A stretch of DNA of 64,000 nt from DASRSS01 sp963799045 (GCA_963799045.1 CAWCVN010000005.1:496001-560000); one strand, 5' to 3'. Positions 32,644 through 43,043 are shown, counted from the first letter of the stretch. Translations and numbers: made by a program. Notes: a model not told the origin generated them from the letters alone.

Positions 32644-35435
32644 ATGCACGTGACGCGAAAGCGCCGACGTGACTCGGGAGTCCGTACCGGACTGTTCGGA
32701 CCACGCATCAGCCGCCGCAACCGCATCGCCGCGACGGGCGCGGCGGCCATCGTTCTCGCCGGTGGCGGGATCGCCTACGCCGCCACGTTTCAGTTCGGCG
32801 GCCTCCAGGTCGGCCAGCAGACCCGCGGAGGAGAGGTGCTGCCCAGCGACCAGCTGCTGAACTCGATCGGTGACCGGCTGCTCGTCAACGACGGCAAGCT
32901 GATCTCGTCGACGGTCAGCCCCGACGGTCGCCACCTCGCTGCCCTCACCACCGATCGGGCGATCGCCTTGACCATCGTCGACCTGCACAGCTACAAGGTG
33001 ATCCAGCAGGCCGGCACGGCGACGAACGCCGACCTGCACATCGACAGCAACAACGTCGGTCAGGAAGGGCCGACCTACTCCCCGGACGGCTCGACACTGT
33101 GGATGCCGCAGATCAACGGCTTCGACCGCTTCCCCGTGAACTCCGACGGCACCGTCAGCGCCCCGACGTTCGTCCCCATCCCCGCGGACGGCTCGAAGCA
33201 CGCACTGCCGGCTCAGGCCGTCTTCTCGCCAGACGGCGCGACGCTTTACGTCGCGGTGAACGGCCAGAACCGCGTGGTGGCGATGGACCCCGCCACCGGG
33301 ACGATCACGCAGAGCTGGGACGTCGGCGTCGCTCCGCGTGACATGGCACTGGTCGGCAGCAGGCTGTACGTCAGCAACGAGGGCGGCCGCCTGGCCCGGC
33401 CGGGAGACACCACGCTCAACTCCTACGGGACCCAGGTGCCGGCCGACCTGCACACCGGCGCGACGACGACCGGCACCGTCAGCGTTATCGACACCGCGGC
33501 GCCGACAGCACAGGTCGCGAGCATCGACGTCGGGCCTGCACCCGACGGCGCTGTACGCGAAGGGCAACGCGCTGTTCGTCACCGACACCGGTAGCGACGA
33601 TGTCTCCGTCATCGACACGACCAGCGACAGGGTCGTCCAGACGGTCGCGACGCAGCCGTGGCCGAAGGCCACCGTCGGCTACGAGCCCGACGGTGTGACG
33701 GTGACCGATGACGGCCACCTGTTGGTGACCCTCGGTCGGGCGAACGCGCTGGCCGTGTACCGATACACGACTCCGCTGGAACCGGTCAGCTATGTCGGGC
33801 TGCTGCCCATGGACTACTTCCCGGAGAACGTGACCACCGTCGGTGACCAGGTCGTCGTGACCAACCTGCGCGGTATCGGCGAGCGCGGGCCGGAGCGGAC
33901 CATCGACAAGGGCCCGGGCACCACGCCGGCCTACGGTCACAACACCCACGACTCGACCGGCACGCTGCTGCGGTTCACGCTGCCGCCAGACCCGCGCACC
34001 CGCGCCATGACCCACGTGGTGTTCCGGCAGAACGGCTGGGACAGCACCGCGTTGGAGAGGTCGGATCGCCGGCACGTCCGGCCGATGCCGGTACCCTTGC
34101 AGCCTCGGCGACCCGTCCACCATCAAGCACGTGTTCCTGATCGTCAACGAGAACCGCAGCTACGACCAGGTGTTCGGCGATATGCCGCAGGGCAATGGTG
34201 ACCCGGCGCTCACGCAGTTCGGTGAGAACGTCACGCCGAACAAGCATGCGCTGGCGCGTCAGTTCGGGCTCTACGACAACGCCTACGACGTGGCGACGAA
34301 CTCTGCCGAAGGGCACAACTGGCTGATGCAGGCCGACAATCCCGAGTACACGGAGTCGAGCGCGGGCGAGTACGAGCGCAGCTACGACACCGAGAACGAC
34401 GCGCTAGGTCACCAGCGCTCCGGCTTCATCTGGTCCGGCGCCGAGGATGCCGGCGACACTGTGCGCGACTTCGGCGAGTTCCAGCAGTTCCTGACCAAGC
34501 CGGCCGGGGCAACGTGGCAGAACCTCTACTGCGACGCCAAGAACATGGCCGCCACCGGCCAGGACACCGCCTACCCGATGGACTCGGCCTCGCCGATCCC
34601 GTCGCTGAACGACGTCTCCGTGCACGGTTTCCCGAAGTTCGACACCTCCGTTCCGGACCAGTACCGCTACGAGATCTGGAAGCGCGACTTCGACGCCAAC
34701 GGCCCGGCCAACCTCAACATGCTCTGGCTGTCCAGTGACCACACGGGTGGGCCGCCGAACCCGATCGCCCAGGTCGCCGACAACGACCTGGCAGTCGGGA
34801 AGATCGTCGACCACATCTCGCACAGCAAGTACTGGAAGGACTCAGCGATCTTCGTGATCGAGGACGACACCCAGAACGGCGTGGACCACGTCGACGGCGC
34901 CCGCGGGCCGGTCGAGATCATCAGTCCTTGGGCTCAGCACGGCGTCGTGGACAGCCACTACTACACCCAGATCACGGTGGTGCGCACCATCGAGCAGATC
35001 CTGGGCATCACGCCGATGAACCAGAAGGACACGGCGGCGACCCCGATGTGGTCGGCGTTCCGGATGCGACCGGACTTCCGGCCGTACAACGCCGTGGCCA
35101 ACCGGATCCCGCTGACCTACGGCCTGTCGACGATGCCGTCCTGCGGTGCGGACCAGGTCGCGGCGAAGTACACCTCGCTGGCACCGGCGCAGGCGCCGGC
35201 CCCGGCGGTGGGCACGCCGGAGAATCACGTTGCGAAGCTCTGGACGGCGTGGGCGAAGCACCAGCACCTGACCGGTGCGAACGCCGTCCCCGACTACGCC
35301 AACCCCGAGCAGATGGACCACTACACGTGGTACCGGGCGCACGGATGGCGGCAGCCGTACCCGGGCGAGCAGAAGGTCCTCGCTCCGGCGCAGGTGCCGG
35401 GGCGGTACCTGCCCTCGCCGGAATTCGACGGCTGA
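32644..35435 (+). pseudogene. YVTN beta-propeller / phosphoesterase two-domain protein, two +1 frameshifts
   Basis: A secreted protein of about 929 residues if repaired. A basic N-terminus and one membrane or signal helix are followed by a YVTN-type propeller (AVFSPDGATLYVAVNGQNRV, then ALFVTDTGSDDVSVIDTTSD) and a C-terminal PF04185-type phosphoesterase domain (HVFLIVNENRSYDQVFGDM for the first metal site, FVIEDDTQNGVDHVDG for the second). Extra bases in GGG at 33532-33534 and CC at 34103-34104 break the frame; 2792 nt is 930 codons plus two. It follows the exporter by 23 bp, with AAGGGA before the ATG, so it may be co-transcribed. Confidence 0.85.
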
Positions 35436-35458
35436 GCGTCGGCAATAGCGGCAACGGA

Positions 35459-35485
35459 CGGCCCGCCGGTGATCCCGGCGGGCCG
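35459..35485 (+). terminator. strong stem-loop terminator
   Basis: CGGCCCGCCGG (35459-35469), loop TGATC, CCGGCGGGCCG (35475-35485): a perfect 11-bp GC stem 24 bp after the phosphoesterase stop. No U-tract, as often in actinobacteria. The rest of 35486-35696 shows no gene. Confidence 0.8.
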
Positions 35486-35696
35486 ACCCACGTCTGCGGG
35501 GAGTTCACGGGCGCAGATCACCCGGCCGGATTGCCATGACCTGGCAACCTGGTACGCAACGATGCGATCACGGTGCTGGTGCCGGCAATGGGCCGGACGG
35601 TCTGCGGCGGCTGATGGGCGGTCGGTCGCGGCGGACCTTCGACCCTGCCGAGGCCCGCGCGCCGTCGGTCACGCTGGGTTTGGAAGGGGAACCGCC

Positions 35697-36539
35697 ATGC
35701 GAACCCAGGAGTACCGAACACGGCGCTTCGTCCACCAAGGCCACGGGCTGTCCTACGACGTCTACGGTGAAGGGGATCGGCTACTGGTCTACATGCACGG
35801 CCTGTTGCTGGACGCTGAACTGAACCGCGGCATCGCGCGTTCGCTCGCCGAGGTGGGTAACCGGGTGGTGCTGTTCGATCTGCTCGGCCACGGCCGGAGC
35901 GACCGTCCCACCCACGCGGCCGAATACCGGATCGACAGCTATGCCGACCAGGTGATCGCGCTGCTCGACGAGTTGGGAGCCGACACCGCCGTGCTCGGCG
36001 GCCTGTCCCTGGGAGCGAACGTCAGCCTGTTCGCCGCCTCCGAGTATCCGGCGCGGGTCCGCGGTCTGGTGCTCGAGATGCCGGTGCTGGAGTGGGCGGT
36101 GCCGTCCGCGGCGCTGGCGTTCGTGCCGATCCTGCTCGCCGCGCACTACGCGCAGCCGGTGCTTCGGGTGACGTCCGAGATGATCCGGCGCGTGCCGCGC
36201 ACCGGCTTCGGGCCGCTGAACAGCGCGCTGCACGCCGCTTCGCTTCCGCCGGACGTGCTCGCGGCGATCATGCACGGCGTGCTGGTCGGACCGGTGGCGC
36301 CCACCCAGGACCAGCGGTCGCGCATCGAGGCGCCGGCCTTGATCCTGGGGCACCGCAACGACCTGATCCACCCGTTCGACGATGCGGTCAACCTGTCCTG
36401 CGTTCTTCCGAACGCCGAGCTCGTGCCGGCCCGCTCGATCTTCGAGCTGCGGTTCCGTCCGCAGCGGCTGATGCCCCGTATCGCCGGGTTCCTCGACGGG
36501 GTGTGGACAGACGGCACCGCCCTCTCCGTCGCGAGGTGA
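35697..36539 (+). CDS. alpha/beta-fold hydrolase, catalytic His unclear
   Basis: A 280-aa alpha/beta hydrolase. An oxyanion-type loop MHGLLLD lies near residue 33 and the nucleophile elbow is GGLSLGAN (S104). A possible acid lies in GHRNDLIHPF. The usual GH motif near the C-terminus is not seen: the equivalent stretch reads PARSIFELRFRPQRL. It may use another His, or may not be a hydrolase. GGAAGGGGA precedes the ATG at 35697. It converges on the substrate-binding protein gene of the next ABC importer, so it stands alone. Confidence 0.8.
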   Translation: MRTQEYRTRRFVHQGHGLSYDVYGEGDRLLVYMHGLLLDAELNRGIARSLAEVGNRVVLFDLLGHGRSDRPTHAAEYRIDSYADQVIALLDELGADTAVLGGLSLGANVSLFAASEYPARVRGLVLEMPVLEWAVPSAALAFVPILLAAHYAQPVLRVTSEMIRRVPRTGFGPLNSALHAASLPPDVLAAIMHGVLVGPVAPTQDQRSRIEAPALILGHRNDLIHPFDDAVNLSCVLPNAELVPARSIFELRFRPQRLMPRIAGFLDGVWTDGTALSVAR

Positions 36540-36558
36540 GGGCGGCGCCGTCGGTCCG

Positions 36559-37638
36559 TCAGCCAGAGGTCGAGTACCCCTCCAGCTTGTTCGCTGCGAT
36601 GACGTAGCTGTTGGTGTAGGTCTTGGCCAGGTCGACCGAGCCCTTCACCTTTCCGGCTGCCTTCTGGATCGCGAGGACGGTCTCCGGCCCGTTCGAGGGC
36701 ATCATGCCGTCCGGCAGGAACTGTCCCTTGTCCTGGTTCAGCGCCTTGACGTAGTCGGCCTTGGTGATCGTTCCGTTGTCCACGTACGACGCCGGCATGT
36801 GCGCCGCGATGTCGGCTGCACTGTGCGTGTGGATGTAGTGCATCGTCGCCACCAGCGCGTCGACGACCTTCTGCACCACCGACTTGTGCGAGTCCACCCA
36901 GCTGGACAGGGCGAGCACCGACGCGGACGGGTACGTGCCGCCGAGTGCCTGCTCAGCGCCGCTGGTCGAGGCGAGGTCGATCGCCGAGTAACCGGCGCCG
37001 AGCTTCTCGATCGCAGCGACGGTGGGCTGCGAGGTCATGCCGCAGACGATCTTGCCGTGCTGCAGGGCGTTGATGAACGTGCTGCCGGCGCCGACCCCGA
37101 CCCGGCTGAAGTCCTTGCTCGTCAGACCGGCCTTGGCCGCCATGTACAGCGTCAGGTCGTCGGTGCCCGAACCGAGGTCGGTAACGCCGACCGCCTTGCC
37201 CTTCCAGTCCCCGGCGGAGTGGACGTTCGAGCCCTTCGCGCACATCTCCCGCTCGCCGGGCGCGCCGCTGAGCTGCGCGACGTCGATGACGTCCTTGCCG
37301 TGTTGCTGGAAGTCGATCGTGTGCACGTACCAGGCACCGGCCATGTCGACCTGGCCCGAAGCCATGGCGTCCTCGGCCCCGACGCCGCCGTTCTGCTCGG
37401 TGCTGAGCTGCATGTCGACGCCGTACTTCTTGTAGTAGCCGAGCCCCTGCGCGAGCTGGTACGGCAGGTAGATCTGCTTGTCGATGCCGCCGACCATCAT
37501 GGTCACCTTCGGCAGTGCGGCGTTGCTGCCCGAGCCGCTGTGGCCCGAGCTGCTGCAGGCGGCCAGGCCTGCGACACTGATCACCGCCGCGGCCCCGGCC
37601 ACCGTTCGCGTGAGCCTTCGTCTGATCACGATATCCAC
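36559..37638 (-). CDS. NitT/TauT-type ABC importer substrate-binding lipoprotein (NMT1/THI5-like)
   Basis: A 359-aa lipoprotein with signal and lipobox VISVAGLAAC, a Ser/Gly tether, then a type-2 periplasmic-binding fold starting KVTMMVGGIDKQIYLPYQLA, typical of the SsuA/TauA/ThiY superfamily. The deduced ligand is a small polar organic anion or amine; the region around GAEDAMASGQVDMAGAWYVH does not settle it. GTG at 37638, after AAAGGA, is the likely start. It is the last of three genes read ATPase, permease, binding protein. It sits beside the CitAB-type sensor system and close to the diiron-oxidase operon, so it probably imports that pathway's substrate. Confidence 0.9.
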   Translation of the reverse strand: MDIVIRRRLTRTVAGAAAVISVAGLAACSSSGHSGSGSNAALPKVTMMVGGIDKQIYLPYQLAQGLGYYKKYGVDMQLSTEQNGGVGAEDAMASGQVDMAGAWYVHTIDFQQHGKDVIDVAQLSGAPGEREMCAKGSNVHSAGDWKGKAVGVTDLGSGTDDLTLYMAAKAGLTSKDFSRVGVGAGSTFINALQHGKIVCGMTSQPTVAAIEKLGAGYSAIDLASTSGAEQALGGTYPSASVLALSSWVDSHKSVVQKVVDALVATMHYIHTHSAADIAAHMPASYVDNGTITKADYVKALNQDKGQFLPDGMMPSNGPETVLAIQKAAGKVKGSVDLAKTYTNSYVIAANKLEGYSTSG

Positions 37639-37746
37639 GTGTCCTTTCAGGTCTGAATGGGCTAACTTGCTCGGTCGTTCCGGTGCAGCGCCGGCTACCA
37701 CCTCCTCGTCGGTCGTGCGGGGGAGTCCTCGTTCGTCGGGGGTGGA

Positions 37747-38634
37747 TCAGATGCCGGCGATCTCGTTGGCTGCCTTGGGACGCCAGGCCAGCAGGCGGTC
37801 CTCGAGGCGTGAGATCAGCCATTCCGCCGTCAGCGCGATGAAGCCGATGATGAGCATCGCCGCGTAGATGCCGTTGGCGTCGAAGTTGTTCTGCGAGTTC
37901 GCGATGACCAGGCCGAGGCCCTTCTGTGCGCCGATGAACTCGCCGACGATCGCGCCGATGATCGCGAATCCGAACGCGACGTGCAGGCTGGCGATGATCC
38001 AGCTCAGCGCGGAGGGCAGCACGACGTGGCGCAGTGTCTGCAACTTCGACGCGCCGAGCACGCGCACATTCGCCACCAGGTTGCGATCGACCTCGCGCGC
38101 GCCCTGGAAGGCGTTGAAGAAGACCACGAAGAACACCAGCACCGCTGCCAGCAGAACCTTGGACGTGGTGCCGAGCCCGAACGCGATCATGAAGATCGAT
38201 CCGAGCACGATGCGTGGGATCGCGTTGAGGACCTTGACGTACGGGCCGATCACGTCGGACAGGAAGCGCACCTGGCCGAGCAGGAGGCCGAGGACCACGC
38301 CACCGCCCACGCCGTACACGAAGCCGAGCACCGCCTCCTTCATCGTCACCCAGATCTGCAGCCAGATCGACCCGAACGCCGTCCCGTGCTCGACCCAGTC
38401 GCGCAGTCGACCGACGACTCCACTGGGCTGCCCGAAGAAGAACGGGTCGATCAGCTTCCATCGCGCGAACAGCTGCCAGCCGCCGATCACCACGACCAGC
38501 AGCACCAGGCGCGCGGCCAGCACGGTCAGCTTGCGCCGACGAACCGCGCGACGGGCAAGGGCGGTGATCGTCTCTTCGTCGGTCGGCGGCTCGGGCCGGA
38601 AGCCCGCTCGGTCCACCGTGACTGTTGGATTCAT
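37747..38634 (-). CDS. NitT/TauT-type ABC transporter permease
   Basis: A 295-aa permease with six membrane helices of the SsuC/TauC type. The cytoplasmic EAA loop is EVDRNLVANVRVLGASKLQT. A 40-residue polar N-terminus precedes the first helix (LAARLVLLVVVIGGWQLFA). Its ATG overlaps the ATPase stop by four bases. A 108-bp gap separates it from the binding-protein gene. Confidence 0.94.
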   Translation of the reverse strand: MNPTVTVDRAGFRPEPPTDEETITALARRAVRRRKLTVLAARLVLLVVVIGGWQLFARWKLIDPFFFGQPSGVVGRLRDWVEHGTAFGSIWLQIWVTMKEAVLGFVYGVGGGVVLGLLLGQVRFLSDVIGPYVKVLNAIPRIVLGSIFMIAFGLGTTSKVLLAAVLVFFVVFFNAFQGAREVDRNLVANVRVLGASKLQTLRHVVLPSALSWIIASLHVAFGFAIIGAIVGEFIGAQKGLGLVIANSQNNFDANGIYAAMLIIGFIALTAEWLISRLEDRLLAWRPKAANEIAGI

Positions 38635-39521
38635 CGGGCGCCTCCACTCACGCGACGGGGTTCGCCGGTGGTCTGCGCGTACGCGCGCTCGACCTCCTCG
38701 CGCAGCGACTCCCAGATCTGCTGGTGCAGTTCGAGAAAGCGCGGCTCGAAGCGGATCTCCTGCACGGCGCCGCGAGGCCTCGGCAGGTCGATGTCGTAGA
38801 CGTCCTTCACGGTTCCGGGTGCCGAGGTGATGACCACGACCCGATCCGCCAGCGCGACAGCCTCCTCCAGGTCGTGGGTGATGAACACGACTGACGGCTT
38901 GCTGCGCTCCCAGAGGGTGAGCAGCTCGTTGGACATGATCGCCTTGGTCTGCACGTCCAGCGCACCGAAGGGCTCGTCCATGAGCAGGATCGCCGGCTCG
39001 CTGATCAGCGCGGCGGCGAGGCTCACGCGCTTGCGCATGCCGCCGGAGAGCTGATGCGGGTAGTGATCTTCGAAACCGCTCAGCCCGACGACGCGCAGCC
39101 ACTCCCGGGCGCGCTCGCCCGCCTCGTGCCGGCCGACACCGCTAAAGCGCGGCCCGAGCGCCACATTGGCCGCAACCGACTTCCACGGCAGCAGGGCGTC
39201 GCCCTGGAACATGAAGCTCATTTCGCGTGCGACGCCGTCGACCGGCTGCCCGCCGACCCGGACCGCGCCGGCGCTGGGCCGGTCGAGGCCGGCGATGAGC
39301 GACAGGGTGGTGGACTTCCCGCAACCGGTCGGTCCGACCACTGCGCAGAACTGGCCGGGCTCCACCGTGAAGTTGACGTTCTGGAGTGCGGTGTGCACCG
39401 TCCCGGTCGGTGACAGGAAGCGCTTCGTCACCGCGGACAGCTCCACCCGCGAGGCGCCGTGGCCGCCCGGGTCCGTCCCTGTCGGCGCCGTCATCAGCCG
39501 CGCCGCGCCTCTGGACCTCAT
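38631..39521 (-). CDS. NitT/TauT-type ABC transporter ATP-binding protein
   Basis: A 296-aa ATPase of the SsuB/TauB group. Walker A is GPTGCGKSTT, Q-loop MFQGDALLPW, signature HQLSGGMRKRVSLAAAL, Walker B AILLMDEPFGALD and H-loop ITHDLEEA. The start at 39521 has GAGGAG seven bases upstream. It is the first gene of the importer operon and reads divergently from the two-component system, so both share the 39522-39692 region. Confidence 0.95.
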   Translation of the reverse strand: MRSRGAARLMTAPTGTDPGGHGASRVELSAVTKRFLSPTGTVHTALQNVNFTVEPGQFCAVVGPTGCGKSTTLSLIAGLDRPSAGAVRVGGQPVDGVAREMSFMFQGDALLPWKSVAANVALGPRFSGVGRHEAGERAREWLRVVGLSGFEDHYPHQLSGGMRKRVSLAAALISEPAILLMDEPFGALDVQTKAIMSNELLTLWERSKPSVVFITHDLEEAVALADRVVVITSAPGTVKDVYDIDLPRPRGAVQEIRFEPRFLELHQQIWESLREEVERAYAQTTGEPRRVSGGAR

Positions 39522-39680
39522 GCGTTGTCTCCTCTCGGCCGCGATCTCACCTCGAACTGGTTCGGGCAAATGTGGGCGCGGGGGCCGAGGAGGTACAGGT
39601 TGTCGCGCTAGCTGGTACTTGTTCGGACTATCGGCTGTTTCTGACGATTACGATCGCGTGCCTGTGACGCGGGTCGCACG

Positions 39681-39692
39681 TACGATGCCTGC
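39681..39692 (+). promoter_or_regulatory. -10 box and leaderless start of the CitA-type kinase
   Basis: TACGAT (39681-39686) followed six bases later by the GTG at 39693, with no Shine-Dalgarno. The same TANNNT-6/7-GTG layout precedes the kinase at 8332, the regulator at 15174 and the ThDP enzyme at 58286. The short GTGCCCGGCAC palindrome that follows lies inside the coding start. Confidence 0.5.
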
Positions 39693-41340
39693 GTGCCCGG
39701 CACTCGCGCGCGACGGCGCCTGTCGACCCAGGTCCTGATGCTCCAGATCGGGATCATCTTGCTGACCGTCGCCGCCGGTGCGGTCGTGTCGTTCCTGCAG
39801 GCGCGGCGCAATCTGGACGCTCGCGCCGGGCAGCAGTCCCTCGCGATCGCCAACACCGTGGCCTCGGACCCGGACATCGTCGCCGACTTCGCCGAGCCCG
39901 ACCCGGCGCGGCTGATCGACCCGATCGCCGAACGCATCCGCCACGCGACCCACGCCGCGTTCGTGGTGGTCGCGAACCGCAGGGGCATTCGCTACTCGCA
40001 TCCGAACCCGGCGCTGGTCGGCACCTCGCTGCTGCACGACAAGGGCGAGAATCCCCAGGCCGTTCTCGCCGGGCACACGTTCGTCGGCGTCGAGTCGGGC
40101 TCGCTCGGCCGGTCGATGCGCGCGAAGGTACCGATCCGTGACGCCTCCGGCTCGGTCATCGGCCTGGTGTCCGTCGGTGTGCTCGAGTCCCGCGTCAGCT
40201 CGGAGCTGGGCGCCACACTGCCGACCTCGGCGATTCCGCCGCTGATCGGGCTGGCTCTGGGCACGGTCGGTGCGTTCCTGCTCGCGCGGCGCGTGAAACG
40301 GCAGACGTTCGGCCTCGAACCGCGCGAGATCGCCGCGCTGCTGGAGCAGCGCGAGGCGATGCTGCACGGCGTGCGTGAGGGCGCGATCGCGGTCGACCAG
40401 TCCGGCCGGTTGACGCTCATCAACGACGAGGCGGCCAGACTCATCGGCCTGGACGGCTCGGCCCTGGGCAAGTACCCGCACGACGTTCTGCCGCCCGGGC
40501 GCCTGCGGGACGTGCTGACGCGGCGCCGCGGCTGGTCGCGACGAGGTAGTGCTGGTGGGTGAGCGGGTCCTGGTCGTCAACCGGATGTCGGTGGACGTGC
40601 GTGGGGCGCCGGTGGGCGCGATCGCGACGCTGCGTGACCGCACCGAACTCGAGATGCTGCTGCACGAGCTCGACGACGTCCGCGGCCTCGCCGACGCGCT
40701 GCGTGCCCAGGAACACGAGTTCGCGAACCGCCTGCACGTGATCGGCGGGCTGATCGAACTCGGCCGATACGAGGAGGCGGTGCAGTTCGTCACCGTGAAC
40801 TCCCAGCTGCACCAGGAGTTGGCCGGCTCACTGATGAACCGGGTCGGCGACCCGATCGTGTCGGCGCTGCTGCTCGGCAAGGCGTCGGTGGCCAGCGAGC
40901 GCGGCGTGAGCCTGCGCGTCGCCAGCTTCACCGGGCTGCCCGCCGGTGCCGTCGAACCCCAGCTGCTGGTGACCGTCCTCGGCAACCTGATCGACAACGC
41001 GATCGACTCAGCTGCATCGGGCGGGCCGAGCGGGCAGGTGGACGTCTCGATCGAACTCGACGACGACCCGGTCGAAGACCTGCAGCGGTTGGTGCTGCGC
41101 GTCCACGACTCGGGCTCCGGCATCGACCCGGCGGTGACCGAGGAGATCTTCCGCGACGGGTTCACCACGAAGGTGGCGACCGGAGCCCGGCGTCGCCGCG
41201 GGCTGGGCCTGGCGTTGGTGAGCCAGGCGGTGCGCGGCCAGGGCGGAACCATCAGCGTCGACAACGTCGACGGTGCGGTCTTCACGGTCGTGCTTCCGGT
41301 GTACACCGGCCGGCACAGCCCCGAGGTGGCGAGCCGATGA
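39693..41340 (+). pseudogene. CitA/DcuS-type sensor histidine kinase, interrupted by a +1 frameshift
   Basis: Two membrane helices (STQVLMLQIGIILLTVAAGA and PLIGLALGTVGAFLLA) flank an outer PAS-like (CACHE/PDC) domain with RHATHAAFVVVANRRGIRYS, the usual layout of sensors of small carboxylates. A cytoplasmic PAS follows. Near 40519-40522 one extra base breaks it; the rest continues in the next frame with RAQEHEFANRLHVIGGLIEL (phospho-His region of the Spo0B/CitA class) and a HATPase (LGNLIDNAIDSA, RRRGLGLALV). The span of 1648 nt is 549 codons plus one. It is paired by a 4-bp overlap with a CitB-type regulator. The indel may be a sequence error. Confidence 0.87.
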
Positions 41341-42017
41341 TCCGCGCGCTGATCGTCGACGACGACTTCATGGCCGTCTCGGTCCATCACCAGTTCCTCG
41401 AGCGGATCGGCGGCTTCGAGATCGTCGGCACGGCGACCACCGGTGTGGACGCGCTGCGTCTGGTCTCCGCCGAGCGTCCCGACCTCCTGCTGCTCGACAT
41501 CTACCTGCCCGACCTCAGCGGAGTCGAGGTGCTGCGCCGGATCCGGGCCGTCGAGACCGCGCAGGTGGACGTCATCGCCATCACCTCCGCCAAGGACGTC
41601 GACGTCCTACGGAACTCGATGCACCTCGGCGTGGTGCACTACATCGTCAAGCCGTTCACCTTCGGGACGTTTCGGGAGCGGTTGGACAGCTACGCGCTCG
41701 CCCGCGAGCGGCTGGAGCGGATGGAGCAGCCCGACCAGCGCGACATCGACCGGTTGTACGGGGCACTGCGCTCGAGCGGGGCCGAGGCGCTGCCCAAGAA
41801 CATCTCGGCGCCCACGCTGTCGCTCGTCACCGGGGTGGTCCGCTCGTCCGAGGAACCGATCTCGGCCGGTGTCATCGCGGAGCGAGCCGGCGTCAGCCAG
41901 GGCATCGCGCGGCGTTACCTGCGCTACCTGTCCGAGTGCGGCGCGGTCGACTACGCCTTGCGCTACGGCGCGGCGGGCCGGCCGGAGCACCTGTACCGGT
42001 GGACCGGAACCGGGTGA
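41337..42017 (+). CDS. CitB/DcuR-type response regulator
   Basis: A 226-aa regulator. The receiver has D8-D10 and phospho-acceptor D54 (LLLDIYLPDL) and the conserved Lys in HYIVKPF. The C-terminal HTH is the CitB type (SAGVIAERAGVSQGIARRYL). It overlaps the kinase stop by four bases (ATGA). CitAB/DcuSR systems sense an external organic acid and switch on uptake and breakdown genes. Here the divergent importer and the following diiron-oxidase operon are the likely targets; two matching inverted repeats occur upstream of the latter. Confidence 0.93.
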   Translation: MIRALIVDDDFMAVSVHHQFLERIGGFEIVGTATTGVDALRLVSAERPDLLLLDIYLPDLSGVEVLRRIRAVETAQVDVIAITSAKDVDVLRNSMHLGVVHYIVKPFTFGTFRERLDSYALARERLERMEQPDQRDIDRLYGALRSSGAEALPKNISAPTLSLVTGVVRSSEEPISAGVIAERAGVSQGIARRYLRYLSECGAVDYALRYGAAGRPEHLYRWTGTG

Positions 42018-42062
42018 CGGCTCAGCGCGCCGCCAGGTCCGCGGTCGGCCGCACCGCGCCCC

Positions 42063-42108
42063 GTGCGAGTTGCACAGCGAAATTCGGCTCCAGATGTGCC
42101 GGTTGCAC
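42063..42108. promoter_or_regulatory. two GTGC-N5-GCAC sites, three helical turns apart
   Basis: GTGCGAGTTGCAC (42063-42075) and GTGCCGGTTGCAC (42096-42108) match at 11 of 13 bases, each with GTGC/GCAC arms. Their centres are 33 bp apart, about three turns, so both face the same side of the helix. They lie 117 bp before the diiron-oxidase start and 46 bp after the response-regulator stop. They are good candidates for the CitB-type regulator. Confidence 0.55.
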
Positions 42109-42224
42109 GTAGATCGCTTCCGGGTGCCTGCCTAGCGTGAATCACACCCGGGCCGCCCGGCCACGACCATCTCAGGTCGACGGTCCTGCGAATGACGCTT
42201 CAATCAGGAGGAAGGCGACCAGCC

Positions 42225-42938
42225 ATGACCGAGCTGCTCTCCAAAGAAGAGTTCCGCAGCGCGCTCGAGGACGCGATCAAGGGCCGTGAGGCGAAGAATG
42301 CCTCGTTCAGCCTGGCCTGGGCCGAGGGCAAGCTGCAGCGGCACCACTTCGCGCGCTGGGCGGAGAACCACTACCAGTACGTCGGCCCGTTCGCGGACTA
42401 CCTGGGCTACATCTACGGCAACACCCCGGACCACTTCACCGAGGCCAAGGACTTCCTGCTCCAGAACATGTACGAAGAGGAGCTTGCCGACATCCGGCAC
42501 ACCGACCTGTTGATCCGCTTCGCCGAGGCGTGCGGCACCACCCGGGAGCGGGTCGAGGACCCGAACAACGCCAACGCGGTGACCCGTGGGCTGCAGGCCT
42601 GGTGCTACGCGACGTCGATGCGCGAGCACTTCGCGGTCGCGACGGCTGCGATGGTCGTGGGCCTTGAATCCCAGGTTCCGAGCATCTACAAGAAGCAGAT
42701 CGTGCCGCTGCGGGAGGTGTACGGCTTCACCGAGGACGAGATCGAGTTCTTCGACCTGCACATCACCTCGGACGTCGTGCACGGCGAGCGCGGTTACCAG
42801 ATCGTGCTCGAGTGCGCCGACACGCCGGAGCTGCAGCAGCGCTGCCTGCAGTTCGTGCGGTGGGGGGCCGAGATGCGCTACGCGTACACGCGATCGCTCT
42901 ACGACACCTACGTCGCCCCCGACCTGGTCGCGGCCTGA
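42225..42938 (+). CDS. haem-oxygenase-like diiron oxidase family protein (TenA/PqqC/CADD fold)
   Basis: A 237-aa all-helical protein. Six putative metal ligands match the spacing of the Chlamydia protein CADD and related enzymes: E85-x6-H92 (EEELADIRHTD), E148 (GLESQVPS), and H179-x3-D183-x2-H186 (DLHITSDVVHGE). This argues for an O2-activating two-metal site and against a TenA thiaminase. Known relatives make pABA, cleave fatty acids or N-oxygenate amines. It is the first gene of an operon with a Rieske ferredoxin and a ferredoxin reductase, which would supply electrons. AGGAGGAAGG precedes the ATG at 42225, favouring it over the ATG at 42192. Substrate unknown. Confidence 0.88.
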   Translation: MTELLSKEEFRSALEDAIKGREAKNASFSLAWAEGKLQRHHFARWAENHYQYVGPFADYLGYIYGNTPDHFTEAKDFLLQNMYEEELADIRHTDLLIRFAEACGTTRERVEDPNNANAVTRGLQAWCYATSMREHFAVATAAMVVGLESQVPSIYKKQIVPLREVYGFTEDEIEFFDLHITSDVVHGERGYQIVLECADTPELQQRCLQFVRWGAEMRYAYTRSLYDTYVAPDLVAA

Positions 42939-43043
42939 TCGTCGGGACCTGGCCCACACCGGATGCCGCAACCGGAGGTTGTGTGGCACGGCGTCCGGTG
43001 CGGGCCGTCGCGGGTCCGGGCGTCTCGACCCGAGGAGCATGCT

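Noticed and set aside
42225..42938. Reading the diiron-type gene as TenA (thiaminase II)
   Set aside because: The six carboxylate and His ligands of the diiron-oxidase group are present with CADD-like spacing. A Cys occurs at residue 127, but the TenA context around the catalytic Cys is missing and no thiamine gene is nearby, although the adjacent importer family includes thiamine-precursor transporters.
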